This document shows, piece by piece, positions 1 to 5,670 of a DNA stretch of 6,603 nt; within the stretch, counting starts at the first letter, position 1, and each line of letters opens with the position of its first letter. The position numbers and the translations under genes are program-made. Under the pieces are notes generated by a model that did no database searches, was not told where the DNA came from, and worked only from the letters and a program-made list of their open reading frames with translations. This DNA comes from an uncultured Oscillospiraceae bacterium (lineage in GTDB: Bacteria > Bacillota > Clostridia > Oscillospirales > Oscillospiraceae): assembly GCA_934635545.1 (NCBI GenBank), contig CAKTZN010000097.1, positions 1 to 6,603 of the forward strand, written 5' to 3'.

Positions 1-1
1 C

Positions 2-1033
2 ATGGAGACGGTATTCGAACGCCCCTTCATACTGGAGGCGGTATCGGAACGGGATTTCCCCGCCGCCAGCAGCCAGTCCCGGAAGCTGGGCGGCCATCTG
101 AACGGCTGCCGGATCGGATTTGACGCCGGCGGCTCTGACCGCAAGGTCTCCGCCGTGATGGACGGCGCCGTCGTGTACGCCGAGGAGGTGGTCTGGCACC
201 CCAAGACCCAGGCCGATCCCCAATACCATTACAGGGAGATCCTGTCCGCTTTTCGCACGGCGGCGGCCAGGCTGCCCCGGGTGGACGCCATCGGCGTATC
301 CTCCGCCGGTGTGTTCATCGGCAACGCGCCCATGGTCTCCTCTCTTTTTATGCAGGTACCTCCGGCGCGGCGCAGCGCCGTCAAATCCATCTACGACCGG
401 GCGGCAAAGGCACTGGGTAACGTGCCCATCGTGGTGGCCAATGACGGCGACGTGACGGCGCTGGCCGGCGCCATGAGCCTGCACGATGGCCGCGTTCTGG
501 GGCTTGCCATGGGCACCAGCGAGGCGACGGGCTACGTGGACGGCAGCGGCTGCATTTCCGGCTGGTTCAATGAGCTGGCCTTCGCACCGGTGGATCTTGA
601 TTCCCGGGCGGCGCGGGACACGTGGTCAGGCGACATCGGCACCGGGTGCAACTACTTCTCACAGGATGCTGTCATCCGTCTGGCGCCTGCCGCCGGGGTC
701 GAGCTGGACGAGACCCTGACGCCTGCCGAAAAGCTGAAAGCGGTGCAGGCACTGGCGGCAGCGGGAGACAGCCGCGCACTGGCCATTTTCCGCGACATCG
801 GCGTCTATCTGGGGCACACGCTGCCGCTGTACGCCGCCGTATATGACCTGCGGCACCTGATGGTGCTGGGACGGGTGGCCTCCGGCGTCGGCGGCGAGTT
901 GATCGTATCGGCGTGCCGCCGTGTGCTGGCGGAGGAGTACCCCGCGCTGGCGGCGCTGTCCGTCACGTTGCCGGATGAGCGCTTTCGCCGTGTCGGCCAA
1001 TCCGTGGCGGCGGCCAGTCTGCCGGAGGTGTAA
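2..1033 (+). CDS. ROK-family sugar kinase-like protein, N-terminus outside window
   Basis: ROK proteins are actin-fold ATP-dependent sugar kinases (glucokinase, N-acetylmannosamine kinase) or repressors built on that fold. Numbering from the ATG at position 2, a phosphate-1-like motif GFDAGGSDRK lies at residues 39-48. An NDGD segment lies at 147-150, with D148 in the place of the catalytic aspartate. A second phosphate-loop-like motif MGTSEATG lies at 170-177, and a conserved-looking WFNELAFAPVD follows. The usual ROK zinc motif (GHxxCxCGxxGC) is not seen, so this is a divergent subgroup whose substrate I cannot name. The phosphate-1 motif normally lies within the first ~15 residues of a classical ROK kinase. 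Here it is at residue 39, no ribosome binding site is visible, and the frame is open at the window edge, so the true N-terminus is probably further upstream. The stop is TAA at 1031-1033, followed by a hairpin terminator. Confidence 0.85.
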   Translation: METVFERPFILEAVSERDFPAASSQSRKLGGHLNGCRIGFDAGGSDRKVSAVMDGAVVYAEEVVWHPKTQADPQYHYREILSAFRTAAARLPRVDAIGVSSAGVFIGNAPMVSSLFMQVPPARRSAVKSIYDRAAKALGNVPIVVANDGDVTALAGAMSLHDGRVLGLAMGTSEATGYVDGSGCISGWFNELAFAPVDLDSRAARDTWSGDIGTGCNYFSQDAVIRLAPAAGVELDETLTPAEKLKAVQALAAAGDSRALAIFRDIGVYLGHTLPLYAAVYDLRHLMVLGRVASGVGGELIVSACRRVLAEEYPALAALSVTLPDERFRRVGQSVAAASLPEV

Positions 1034-1103
1034 GCCGACGAAACGTCCTCCGTATAGGCCGGTGCACATATGGTGCACGCCTGAAGCGCCGGACATATGA
1101 TAT

Positions 1104-1142
1104 GACCCCCGCACCTGCCGCGCTGCGGCAGGTGCGGGGGTC
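1104..1142. terminator. Perfect 18-bp hairpin, probable bidirectional terminator between convergent genes
   Basis: Arms 1104-1121 and 1125-1142 are fully complementary around a 3-nt GCT loop; the stem starts GACCCCC and is very GC-rich. It lies 70 bases after the ROK stop on + and 46 bases after the sortase stop on -. There is no clear T-tract on the + side, and only an AT-rich stretch (ATATCATATG) after the stem on the - side. The termination role is therefore inferred from position and stem strength. Confidence 0.65.
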
Positions 1143-1153
1143 TCGGCATGATA

Positions 1154-1185
1154 GTACCGGCGGCAGGGCAAGATGCGGCCGGTAC
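1154..1185 (-). repeat. Second inverted repeat directly after the sortase stop codon
   Basis: An 8-bp inverted repeat (GTACCGGC at 1154-1161, GCCGGTAC at 1178-1185) with a 16-nt loop begins 2 bases past the sortase TAA on the minus strand. It could be a 3'-end stabilising or terminator hairpin for that gene. No U-run follows. The ATG used as the nominal start of the long + frame (1173) lies inside its loop region, which argues against that ATG being a real start. Confidence 0.35.
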
Positions 1186-4100
1186 CATTACCGACAGCGC
1201 ACCAGCAGACGGTGGCGGCTGTCGGCGGTACAGGTGAACAGCGTCAACGGATAGTCAGAGGCCAGCGCATCGCGCTCATCACCGGCGACGGTCTTCACCG
1301 CCGCCACTGTAAAGGCATGGGAGACGCCCAGCGGCTGGCGCAGGAAAAGCCCGGTACGGCGGCACTGCTGAACACCATGGGCAAGGAGCTTGGGCTGCGG
1401 GTGGAGATCGTGCCGACGGTACGGGGCGGCAGCGCCAACGGCCAGTACGTCGCCAGCCGGAATCTGATCCAGATCGCGGCTGATGCAGAAAACGCCATTG
1501 ACTTTGTGGCGGCCCACGAGGTGACGCACCGGATGCAGGAGCTGGCGCCGGAGGAATACCGGGCTTACCGCGACCACGCCATGCGCTACCGCGCACGGGA
1601 ATCCGGCGAGGAGGGCGCGGCGGCCTATGTGGAGCGGTATCGGGCGATGGCCGAGGAGGCGGGCGTAAAGCTGACGCAGGAGGAGGCCATGGACGAGATC
1701 GCCGCCGACTTCACCCGCGACATGATGGCAAACGGCAAGCTCTTTGAGAGTTTCGCCAAGGAGAACCGCCCGGCGGCAAAGCGGATGCTGGACGCCCTGA
1801 AAGCCTTTATCGAGAAGATCAAGGCGCTGTTCCGGGGCAAGGAGGCGCGGGACGCGGCGGCACAGAGCGCCTACGGCAAGGACATGGCCGGGCTGGAGGC
1901 GTGCGCGGCGCTGTGGCAGAAAGCCTATGACGCGGCGGCAAAGCAGGCGCAGATGGCAAAAACCGCCGCCCGCGAGGGCGACGGTGAGGGACGGTATCAG
2001 ATCAGGCGAGAGTTCATGCGGGAAATCGACGAATGGGCAGAGGACGGCCGGCCAGATGGAGAGACCTTCATCCTCGGCAGTACCGGCTCCGTGCTGCAAG
2101 GTCTTGGCGCGATTGAAAATGACATTTTCATGGAGAGCACCAAGATCAACAAAATCCTTGTGGATCACCCCGAAATGACGCTGGAAGAAATCAAGCGGGT
2201 TCCGCAGATTCTGGAAGATCCCGTAATGGTGCTGAAAAGCAAAACGAGAGCAAACAGTATTGTGGTCTTTGGCACATACCGTGCGCAGAATGGAAATCCC
2301 ATTTTGGCAGCTATGGATCTTTTGCCGATGAAGAACCGTATCTTCATCAGCGGGATGCAGAAGGTATCCAGTACATACACAAAGACGGGCAGCCGTACAC
2401 AGACGGCGGAAGAAGTGGGTGCAGCCTTTTTGAACGGCAGCGAAGTGCTGTTTTTGGACAAAAAAAGAGCCACCCCGGTTCTTCGTCGTATGGGCATCTA
2501 TACGCCCATAGGCCTTCTCCGAAGTGGCTATATTGGTAGTATAGCACTTAATGAAGCACGTGTCAACATCCAAGGTGTTCCGTTTGCGGAAGTCGTTGAC
2601 AGCGGGATGCAGGCAAAATTTTCTTTGAAGAAACCGGTGGAGGAAACAAAAAATCTGCTGGCGCTGCACAACCTGACAGAAAAGAATCTTCTGGATGCTG
2701 TCAGGCTGGGCGGGCTTCCGATGCCCTCCATCGCCGTGGTGAAGGGTGACGCGGGGCACAGTGAGTACGGCCCGATCTCCTTTGTTTTCAGCAAGGATAC
2801 CATTGACCCGCAGCTGTTCCGCAGCAATAAGGTATATGGCTATGATGCGTGGACACCTACGGCACCGCAGATTGAGTATGAGGTCAACGAAAAGGCTGCC
2901 AACCGCATTCATGAGCTGTTCTATCGGATGCAGCGGGAAAAAGGCCGTGACTTTGCCAATCCGCTGTATTCCGTAGCCAACACGCTGGAGGATGAGCTGA
3001 ACCGCAAAGGCGGTCTGGACAAGGTGGTTGAACCTATGCGGGACGATCCGCGTGTGATGAACATCTACCTTGAAGATACCGGGCGCGGGGCAGTAGAAAA
3101 TGTGATGCGCCGGAACGTCAGCCGCATGGACGAAAACCAGCAGGAAATGTCTGAGTTCCTGATCCACGAATTGGGCGCTGACACTGTGGATGGTTTCCGG
3201 GCAAACGGCAGCGAGGCTCCCATTGCGGCAAGAAAACGGTGGTTTGCAGAACACGGCGAAGCGCTGAACGCGGCGCTGCGGAAATACTATGAAAAGCTGG
3301 GGCTGCCTGCGAAGGATGCCGCCGATGTGGTGAACGCTGAGACGAATGCAGCGAAAACAAAATATCTGCTGAATACACGGAAGTATTTGAGCGGAAACAC
3401 AGAGACGGTGACGGAGGAGGTCGATCTGGACGCCACCAATAATGCTATCCGCAAAAAGGTGGACAAGGCTGATTATGACCGCTGGCTGGATGAGCTGTTT
3501 AAGGACGTTGTGAAAAACGAGGGCATATACAACGGTAAGGATTACTACACATCCTCCGGTAACCGCCGCAGCTTCTCCGCGACCCATTATGAGATCACGC
3601 TGGAGAATATTGTAAAGGCAATGAAGCGGGGCGACCAGAAGGGCACCAATACATTCTTTGGCGGGCAAGCTATCTGGGGTGTGGCTTCAAAGGACTATAA
3701 TTCCATTGACGAAATCAAGGCGGATTCCGGCCGGCTGGTAAAAATGACGGAGGAGGAATACAGCGCCATCCGTCAGGAGTATTCGGCACGGCTGGCGGAG
3801 TTGACCAACGAGATCAAAGACCCCGCCGCCCGGAATGACTTTATTGCTTTGGACGATGCGGCCACAGCCATTGTGGAAACTCTGCGCACAAAGCGTACCG
3901 CAGCGGCCATCGACAAGGAGCTGCGTACATATCCGACGCTGCATATCAGGCCGGGCACGGCGGGCAAGGTGCTGCAACTCTTTGAAGATATTTCCAATAT
4001 GCCCACCGGGTACTTTGAGGCCAAGCCGCAGCGTGCTGTGGGCTTTGACGAAGTGCTGGCCGCTGTGATCCCGGATGATGCCAGTGCGGAGGTCAGGGCG

Positions 4101-5459
4101 GCACTGGCTCAGGCTGGCGTGAAAGCGATTGCGTACAAGAGCGGAGATGAACAATCCCGCACAGATGCAGTAAACAGCGTGGAAGGCGCAAGATTCCAGC
4201 TGAAGAGCTTCAGCGAACAGGCGGTTTCTACGGCGCTGTACGATGCGTTGAGCGAAAAGGCCACCCGACAGAATCAGCTGATCCCCGTCAGCGTTATGCC
4301 GCGCTATATCAGCGAGAAACTGGGAATCGGCGGCGACATTTATATCCAGCGTGACCATGCCTATGAAAACATGGTCAGCAAGGAGCAGGCCATTCAGGAT
4401 GGCCGTCCGACACAGCGCAAGGGCGAGAATGTCCATTTTCATGATCTGGGCGTGGAGAAAATGACACGGGCCATTATGAGCATCAACGAGCCGACCATGA
4501 CCATTTCCACCAAAACAAAGGACGGGAATCCGGCGGTCATTATGATGCTGCCGGAATATGGAAACAACGATGCACCGCTGTATGCTGTGCTGAGTTTCTA
4601 TTCCAGCAAGAGCCTGAACGGTAATTTCTCTGTGCGGCCGCACGTCGTTCTGACTATCGCGGAACGCAATTTCTTTGAAGATGGTGGGCGTGTTGGTTGG
4701 GATGAACTGATTCGCAATGCTATCAAAGATGGTCGTGTGATGGATTACAACAAAAAAGAGAGAAGCAACCTGTCAGTGATTGCCCAGCCAGCAGGGCTGG
4801 GGAATATAACAGAAGCATCTCTCAAGAAGAATTTAGCACAGTTCCAGAAGGAAGTCAAGCAATTCAGAGAAAGTAACAATATTCGCTATCAGCTGAAATC
4901 CGCCACGGAGCTGGGGCAGGAGGTGCGGGAGCTGAAGAAGTACGCCGCATACCGGCAGCGGGGCACGACCGACCGGGAAATCCTGCTGTCGGCGGCGAAG
5001 GGGGCCGCCAAGACCGAGTGGGAGCGCAAGCGCCTTGCCGAGTACAGGGGCGCGGTGGGACGGCTGGAGGGCTACGAAGCCCGACTGTCGGCCAACCGGG
5101 CAGAGCTGACGGAGCTTACTCTCGCAGACGGGAAGAAAAATGCCAAGCGGATTTCGTATCTGAAGGACGAGATCACCAAGGACACCAACCGCGTGGCCAT
5201 TGTGGAAAACAAGCTGAAAGACCTGGAGGACAACCGCAGCCTGCAAGAGCTGCTGGGTCGGGAGCGGGCAACTATCCAGCAGCAGGAACGCACCTATCTG
5301 GGCAAGGTGGAGGAGCTTCTGAGCGGATACCGCGGCCTGTACGGCACGATGGACAAGGGAGAAAAGGCGGCGCGGTTTTCAGCTCCTCCATGTTCTGAAA
5401 GGAAAAATAGATCGGCTGGGTGGAGCAGCCCAATTTTTTGGCGACGCTGCGGGCATTGA
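1173..5459 (+). CDS. Polyvalent mobile-element protein fragment (metallopeptidase, two MuF-C-like domains, uncharacterised domain, coiled coil)
   Basis: A 1428-codon uninterrupted frame. 'Polyvalent' proteins are long multidomain phage and conjugative-element products, thought to be delivered with the element's DNA and to act as effectors or anti-defence factors in the new host. Modules in order: zincin metallopeptidase (residues ~49-273), MuF-C-like (~279-481), uncharacterised large domain (~487-1006), second MuF-C-like (~1012-1237), coiled coil (~1243-1400). RYQIR, KFSLK, RFQLK and RYQLK motifs separate them. Codons 1 to ~48 are antisense to a sortase remnant. The tail after about residue 1403 (APPCSERK to RRCGH) is antisense to a tetR gene. 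Both termini are thus artificial; the native protein must have been longer at both ends. No convincing ribosome binding site precedes ATG 1173. It is probably not expressed as a functional protein, although the lack of stops or frameshifts implies a recent event. No signal peptide or membrane segment is seen. Confidence 0.85.
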   Translation: MRPVPLPTAHQQTVAAVGGTGEQRQRIVRGQRIALITGDGLHRRHCKGMGDAQRLAQEKPGTAALLNTMGKELGLRVEIVPTVRGGSANGQYVASRNLIQIAADAENAIDFVAAHEVTHRMQELAPEEYRAYRDHAMRYRARESGEEGAAAYVERYRAMAEEAGVKLTQEEAMDEIAADFTRDMMANGKLFESFAKENRPAAKRMLDALKAFIEKIKALFRGKEARDAAAQSAYGKDMAGLEACAALWQKAYDAAAKQAQMAKTAAREGDGEGRYQIRREFMREIDEWAEDGRPDGETFILGSTGSVLQGLGAIENDIFMESTKINKILVDHPEMTLEEIKRVPQILEDPVMVLKSKTRANSIVVFGTYRAQNGNPILAAMDLLPMKNRIFISGMQKVSSTYTKTGSRTQTAEEVGAAFLNGSEVLFLDKKRATPVLRRMGIYTPIGLLRSGYIGSIALNEARVNIQGVPFAEVVDSGMQAKFSLKKPVEETKNLLALHNLTEKNLLDAVRLGGLPMPSIAVVKGDAGHSEYGPISFVFSKDTIDPQLFRSNKVYGYDAWTPTAPQIEYEVNEKAANRIHELFYRMQREKGRDFANPLYSVANTLEDELNRKGGLDKVVEPMRDDPRVMNIYLEDTGRGAVENVMRRNVSRMDENQQEMSEFLIHELGADTVDGFRANGSEAPIAARKRWFAEHGEALNAALRKYYEKLGLPAKDAADVVNAETNAAKTKYLLNTRKYLSGNTETVTEEVDLDATNNAIRKKVDKADYDRWLDELFKDVVKNEGIYNGKDYYTSSGNRRSFSATHYEITLENIVKAMKRGDQKGTNTFFGGQAIWGVASKDYNSIDEIKADSGRLVKMTEEEYSAIRQEYSARLAELTNEIKDPAARNDFIALDDAATAIVETLRTKRTAAAIDKELRTYPTLHIRPGTAGKVLQLFEDISNMPTGYFEAKPQRAVGFDEVLAAVIPDDASAEVRAALAQAGVKAIAYKSGDEQSRTDAVNSVEGARFQLKSFSEQAVSTALYDALSEKATRQNQLIPVSVMPRYISEKLGIGGDIYIQRDHAYENMVSKEQAIQDGRPTQRKGENVHFHDLGVEKMTRAIMSINEPTMTISTKTKDGNPAVIMMLPEYGNNDAPLYAVLSFYSSKSLNGNFSVRPHVVLTIAERNFFEDGGRVGWDELIRNAIKDGRVMDYNKKERSNLSVIAQPAGLGNITEASLKKNLAQFQKEVKQFRESNNIRYQLKSATELGQEVRELKKYAAYRQRGTTDREILLSAAKGAAKTEWERKRLAEYRGAVGRLEGYEARLSANRAELTELTLADGKKNAKRISYLKDEITKDTNRVAIVENKLKDLEDNRSLQELLGRERATIQQQERTYLGKVEELLSGYRGLYGTMDKGEKAARFSAPPCSERKNRSAGWSSPIFWRRCGH
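1188..1319 (-). pseudogene. 3' remnant of a class B-like sortase gene
   Basis: Sortases are membrane-anchored cysteine transpeptidases that attach surface proteins or pilins to the Gram-positive cell wall. Reading minus from about 1319, the frame gives a strand FTVAAVKTV, then LTLFTC with the catalytic Cys codon at 1230-1232, then an arginine-rich RHRLLVRCR end and a TAA stop at 1190-1188. This matches the last two beta strands of a sortase, including the active-site cysteine and a candidate catalytic arginine. The catalytic histidine and everything N-terminal are missing. The frame stays open far beyond 1319, but there it is only the antisense of the metallopeptidase domain of the long + gene. 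The remnant therefore has no promoter or signal anchor and cannot encode a working enzyme. Confidence 0.8.
1317..1991 (+). other. Domain: zincin-type metallopeptidase of the polyvalent-protein class
   Basis: Residues ~49-273 of the long frame. The HExxH motif is HEVTH at residues 115-119 (H115 and H119 as zinc ligands, E116 as catalytic base). It is preceded by a hydrophobic DFVAA strand/helix start and, further up, by ASRNLIQIAADA, as expected for zincins found in phage and ICE polyvalent proteins. A downstream DEIAAD segment (174-179) probably gives the third zinc ligand (E175 or D179). Its likely role is cleavage of a host or self protein; the target is unknown. A lysine/alanine-rich helical tail (~185-270) links to the next module. 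The start of this domain lies near the left junction and may be slightly trimmed. Confidence 0.75.
2007..2615 (+). other. Domain: first MuF-C-like module
   Basis: Residues ~279-481. The pattern FILGSTGSVLQGLG, then DIFMESTKINKILVDH, then a helix with PQILEDPVMVLKSKT, then SIVVF and NPILAAMDLLP resembles the C-terminal domain of Mu gpF-like phage head proteins and related phage-associated RNase-like toxins. In those families it is proposed to be an injected effector. Here it is embedded in a polyvalent chain rather than a capsid protein. The stretch from about 2100 to 2640 is visibly richer in A/T (runs of A in gaaaatgac and aaaaaagagcc) than the metallopeptidase module before it, suggesting separate acquisition. 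Family assignment is from pattern recall, not a profile search. Confidence 0.6.
2631..4190 (+). other. Domain: ~520-residue uncharacterised module with ADP-ribosyltransferase-like opening
   Basis: Residues ~487-1006. It opens with LLALHNLTEKNLLDAVRLGG, then LPMPSIAVVKGD, then YGPISFVFSKDTIDP. This unit recurs in large Clostridia phage/ICE proteins, but I know no assigned activity. An H-x-T strand followed by an 'enL..h..GG.pmPSI' helix and a 'G.IsfvF' strand recalls the start of ADP-ribosyltransferase and RNA phosphotransferase folds; this is an inference only. The middle is helical and charged, with a YNGKDYYTSSGNRR patch near 791-804 and FFGGQAIWG near 829-837. It ends in AGVKAIAYKSGDEQSRTDAVNS just before the RFQLK linker. 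There are no transmembrane segments. Confidence 0.5.
4206..4883 (+). other. Domain: second MuF-C-like module
   Basis: Residues ~1012-1237. It shares the order of motifs of the first module: LIPVSVMPRYISEKLG, DIYIQRDHAYENMV, a helix ending AIMSINEPTMTISTKT, AVIMMLP, then APLYAVLSFYSS. After that it has its own continuation, VRPHVVLTIAERNFFED, and a WDELIRNAIKDGRVMDYNKKE helix. The parallel with residues ~297-385 suggests two divergent copies of one fold in the same chain. The end of the module (4740-4880) is A-rich, unlike the GC-rich coiled coil that follows at once. Confidence 0.5.
4899..5372 (+). other. Domain: long coiled-coil segment leading to the truncation
   Basis: Residues ~1243-1400. 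Almost entirely heptad-like charged helix: ELGQEVRELKKYAAYRQ, then RLEGYEARLSANRAELTEL, then YLKDEITKDTNRVAIVENK and LEDNRSLQELLGRERATI. It has few prolines or glycines until GYRGLYGTMDKGEKAARFS. In polyvalent proteins such helices often precede further enzymatic modules; here the chain leaves element sequence at about residue 1403. Confidence 0.7.
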
Positions 5460-5541
5460 TGGCGGAAAAACCGCCGTCACGCAGCACCTCGATAGCCGCA
5501 TCAATGATCTTATCCCGGGAGACTTTTTTCACAGCAGGCAT
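5272..5541 (-). CDS. TetR/AcrR-family repressor, truncated after the DNA-binding domain
   Basis: TetR repressors pair an N-terminal helix-turn-helix with a C-terminal ligand-binding and dimerisation domain, total about 190-220 residues. From the ATG at 5541 the frame shows KKVSRDKIIDAAIEVL (helix 1), then GFSAINARSVAKKLG (helix 2 and HTH) and CSTQPIYFSFQNMEELK (recognition helix and the YxxFxxMEEL end). This is a complete HTH domain. After the Lys codon at 5379-5377 the TetR pattern stops and the frame runs into antisense of the polyvalent gene (PPFLPCPSC onward) until a stop at 5272-5274. The ligand-binding domain is absent. I chose ATG 5541 because GAGGTG (5553-5548) sits 6 bases upstream; GTG 5550 and ATG 5547 overlap or abut that site. 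The promoter and operator look intact, so a ~55-residue HTH plus foreign tail could still be made. Confidence 0.85.
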   Translation of the reverse strand: MPAVKKVSRDKIIDAAIEVLRDGGFSAINARSVAKKLGCSTQPIYFSFQNMEELKTAPPFLPCPSCRTGRGIRSEAPPPCPDRCVPAAG

Positions 5542-5567
5542 TGGCATCACCTCAATAATAACAGTTG

Positions 5568-5590
5568 GTTATGTATAACGCTATGTTAGC
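5568..5590. promoter_or_regulatory. Operator-like palindromes overlapping the tetR promoter
   Basis: GTTATGTATAAC (5568-5579; arms GTTAT/ATAAC) is followed immediately by GCTATGTTAGC (5580-5590; arms GCTA/TAGC), which covers part of the -10 box. Palindromes over the start region are the usual TetR autoregulation arrangement. The link to this TetR is inferred from position. Confidence 0.5.
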
Positions 5591-5616
5591 ATATGGTGTG
5601 AAAGATTGTTTGTCAA
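5588..5616 (-). promoter_or_regulatory. Sigma70-type promoter of the tetR gene
   Basis: On the minus strand TTGACA (5616-5611), a 17-base spacer and TATGCT (5593-5588) form a near-consensus promoter. It would start transcription near 5581, about 40 bases ahead of the ATG at 5541. It gives tetR its own promoter in the gap after the amidotransferase gene. Confidence 0.75.
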
Positions 5617-5670
5617 GAGTCTGTCAGCAGCCGTCATATAAAATTAAAAAATATCTCTTTTCCGGTCTCC

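Larger units (their letters stand above)
1992..5381 (+). repeat. Recurrent inter-domain linker motif [RK]-[FY]-[QS]-[LI]-[KR]
   Basis: Copies in the long frame: RYQIR at residues 274-278 (1992-2006), KFSLK at 482-486 (2616-2630), RFQLK at 1007-1011 (4191-4205), RYQLK at 1238-1242 (4884-4898), and a cut-off RFS at 1401-1403 (5373-5381). Each sits exactly between two modules and follows a short polar or glycine-rich stretch. The DNA is not strictly conserved, so the repeat is at protein level. Confidence 0.7.

Noticed and set aside
1061..1078. GGTGCAC repeated at 1061-1067 and 1072-1078
   Set aside because: Two short copies 11 bases apart form a possible protein site, but there is no promoter or partner gene to support a role.
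1188..3668. 826-codon open frame on the minus strand
   Set aside because: Beyond its last ~43 codons (the sortase remnant) it is only the reverse complement of the polyvalent gene. Its translation is rich in His, Cys and Arg, has no recognisable domain, and its upstream part has no sensible start region.
3687..4643. 318-codon minus-strand frame
   Set aside because: Antisense shadow of the uncharacterised and second MuF-C-like modules; low-complexity His/Arg/Cys composition and no ribosome binding site.
1992..4898. CRISPR-like or DNA-level tandem repeat
   Set aside because: The linker motifs recur at protein level only, at irregular spacing and with different codons; no DNA repeat array exists.
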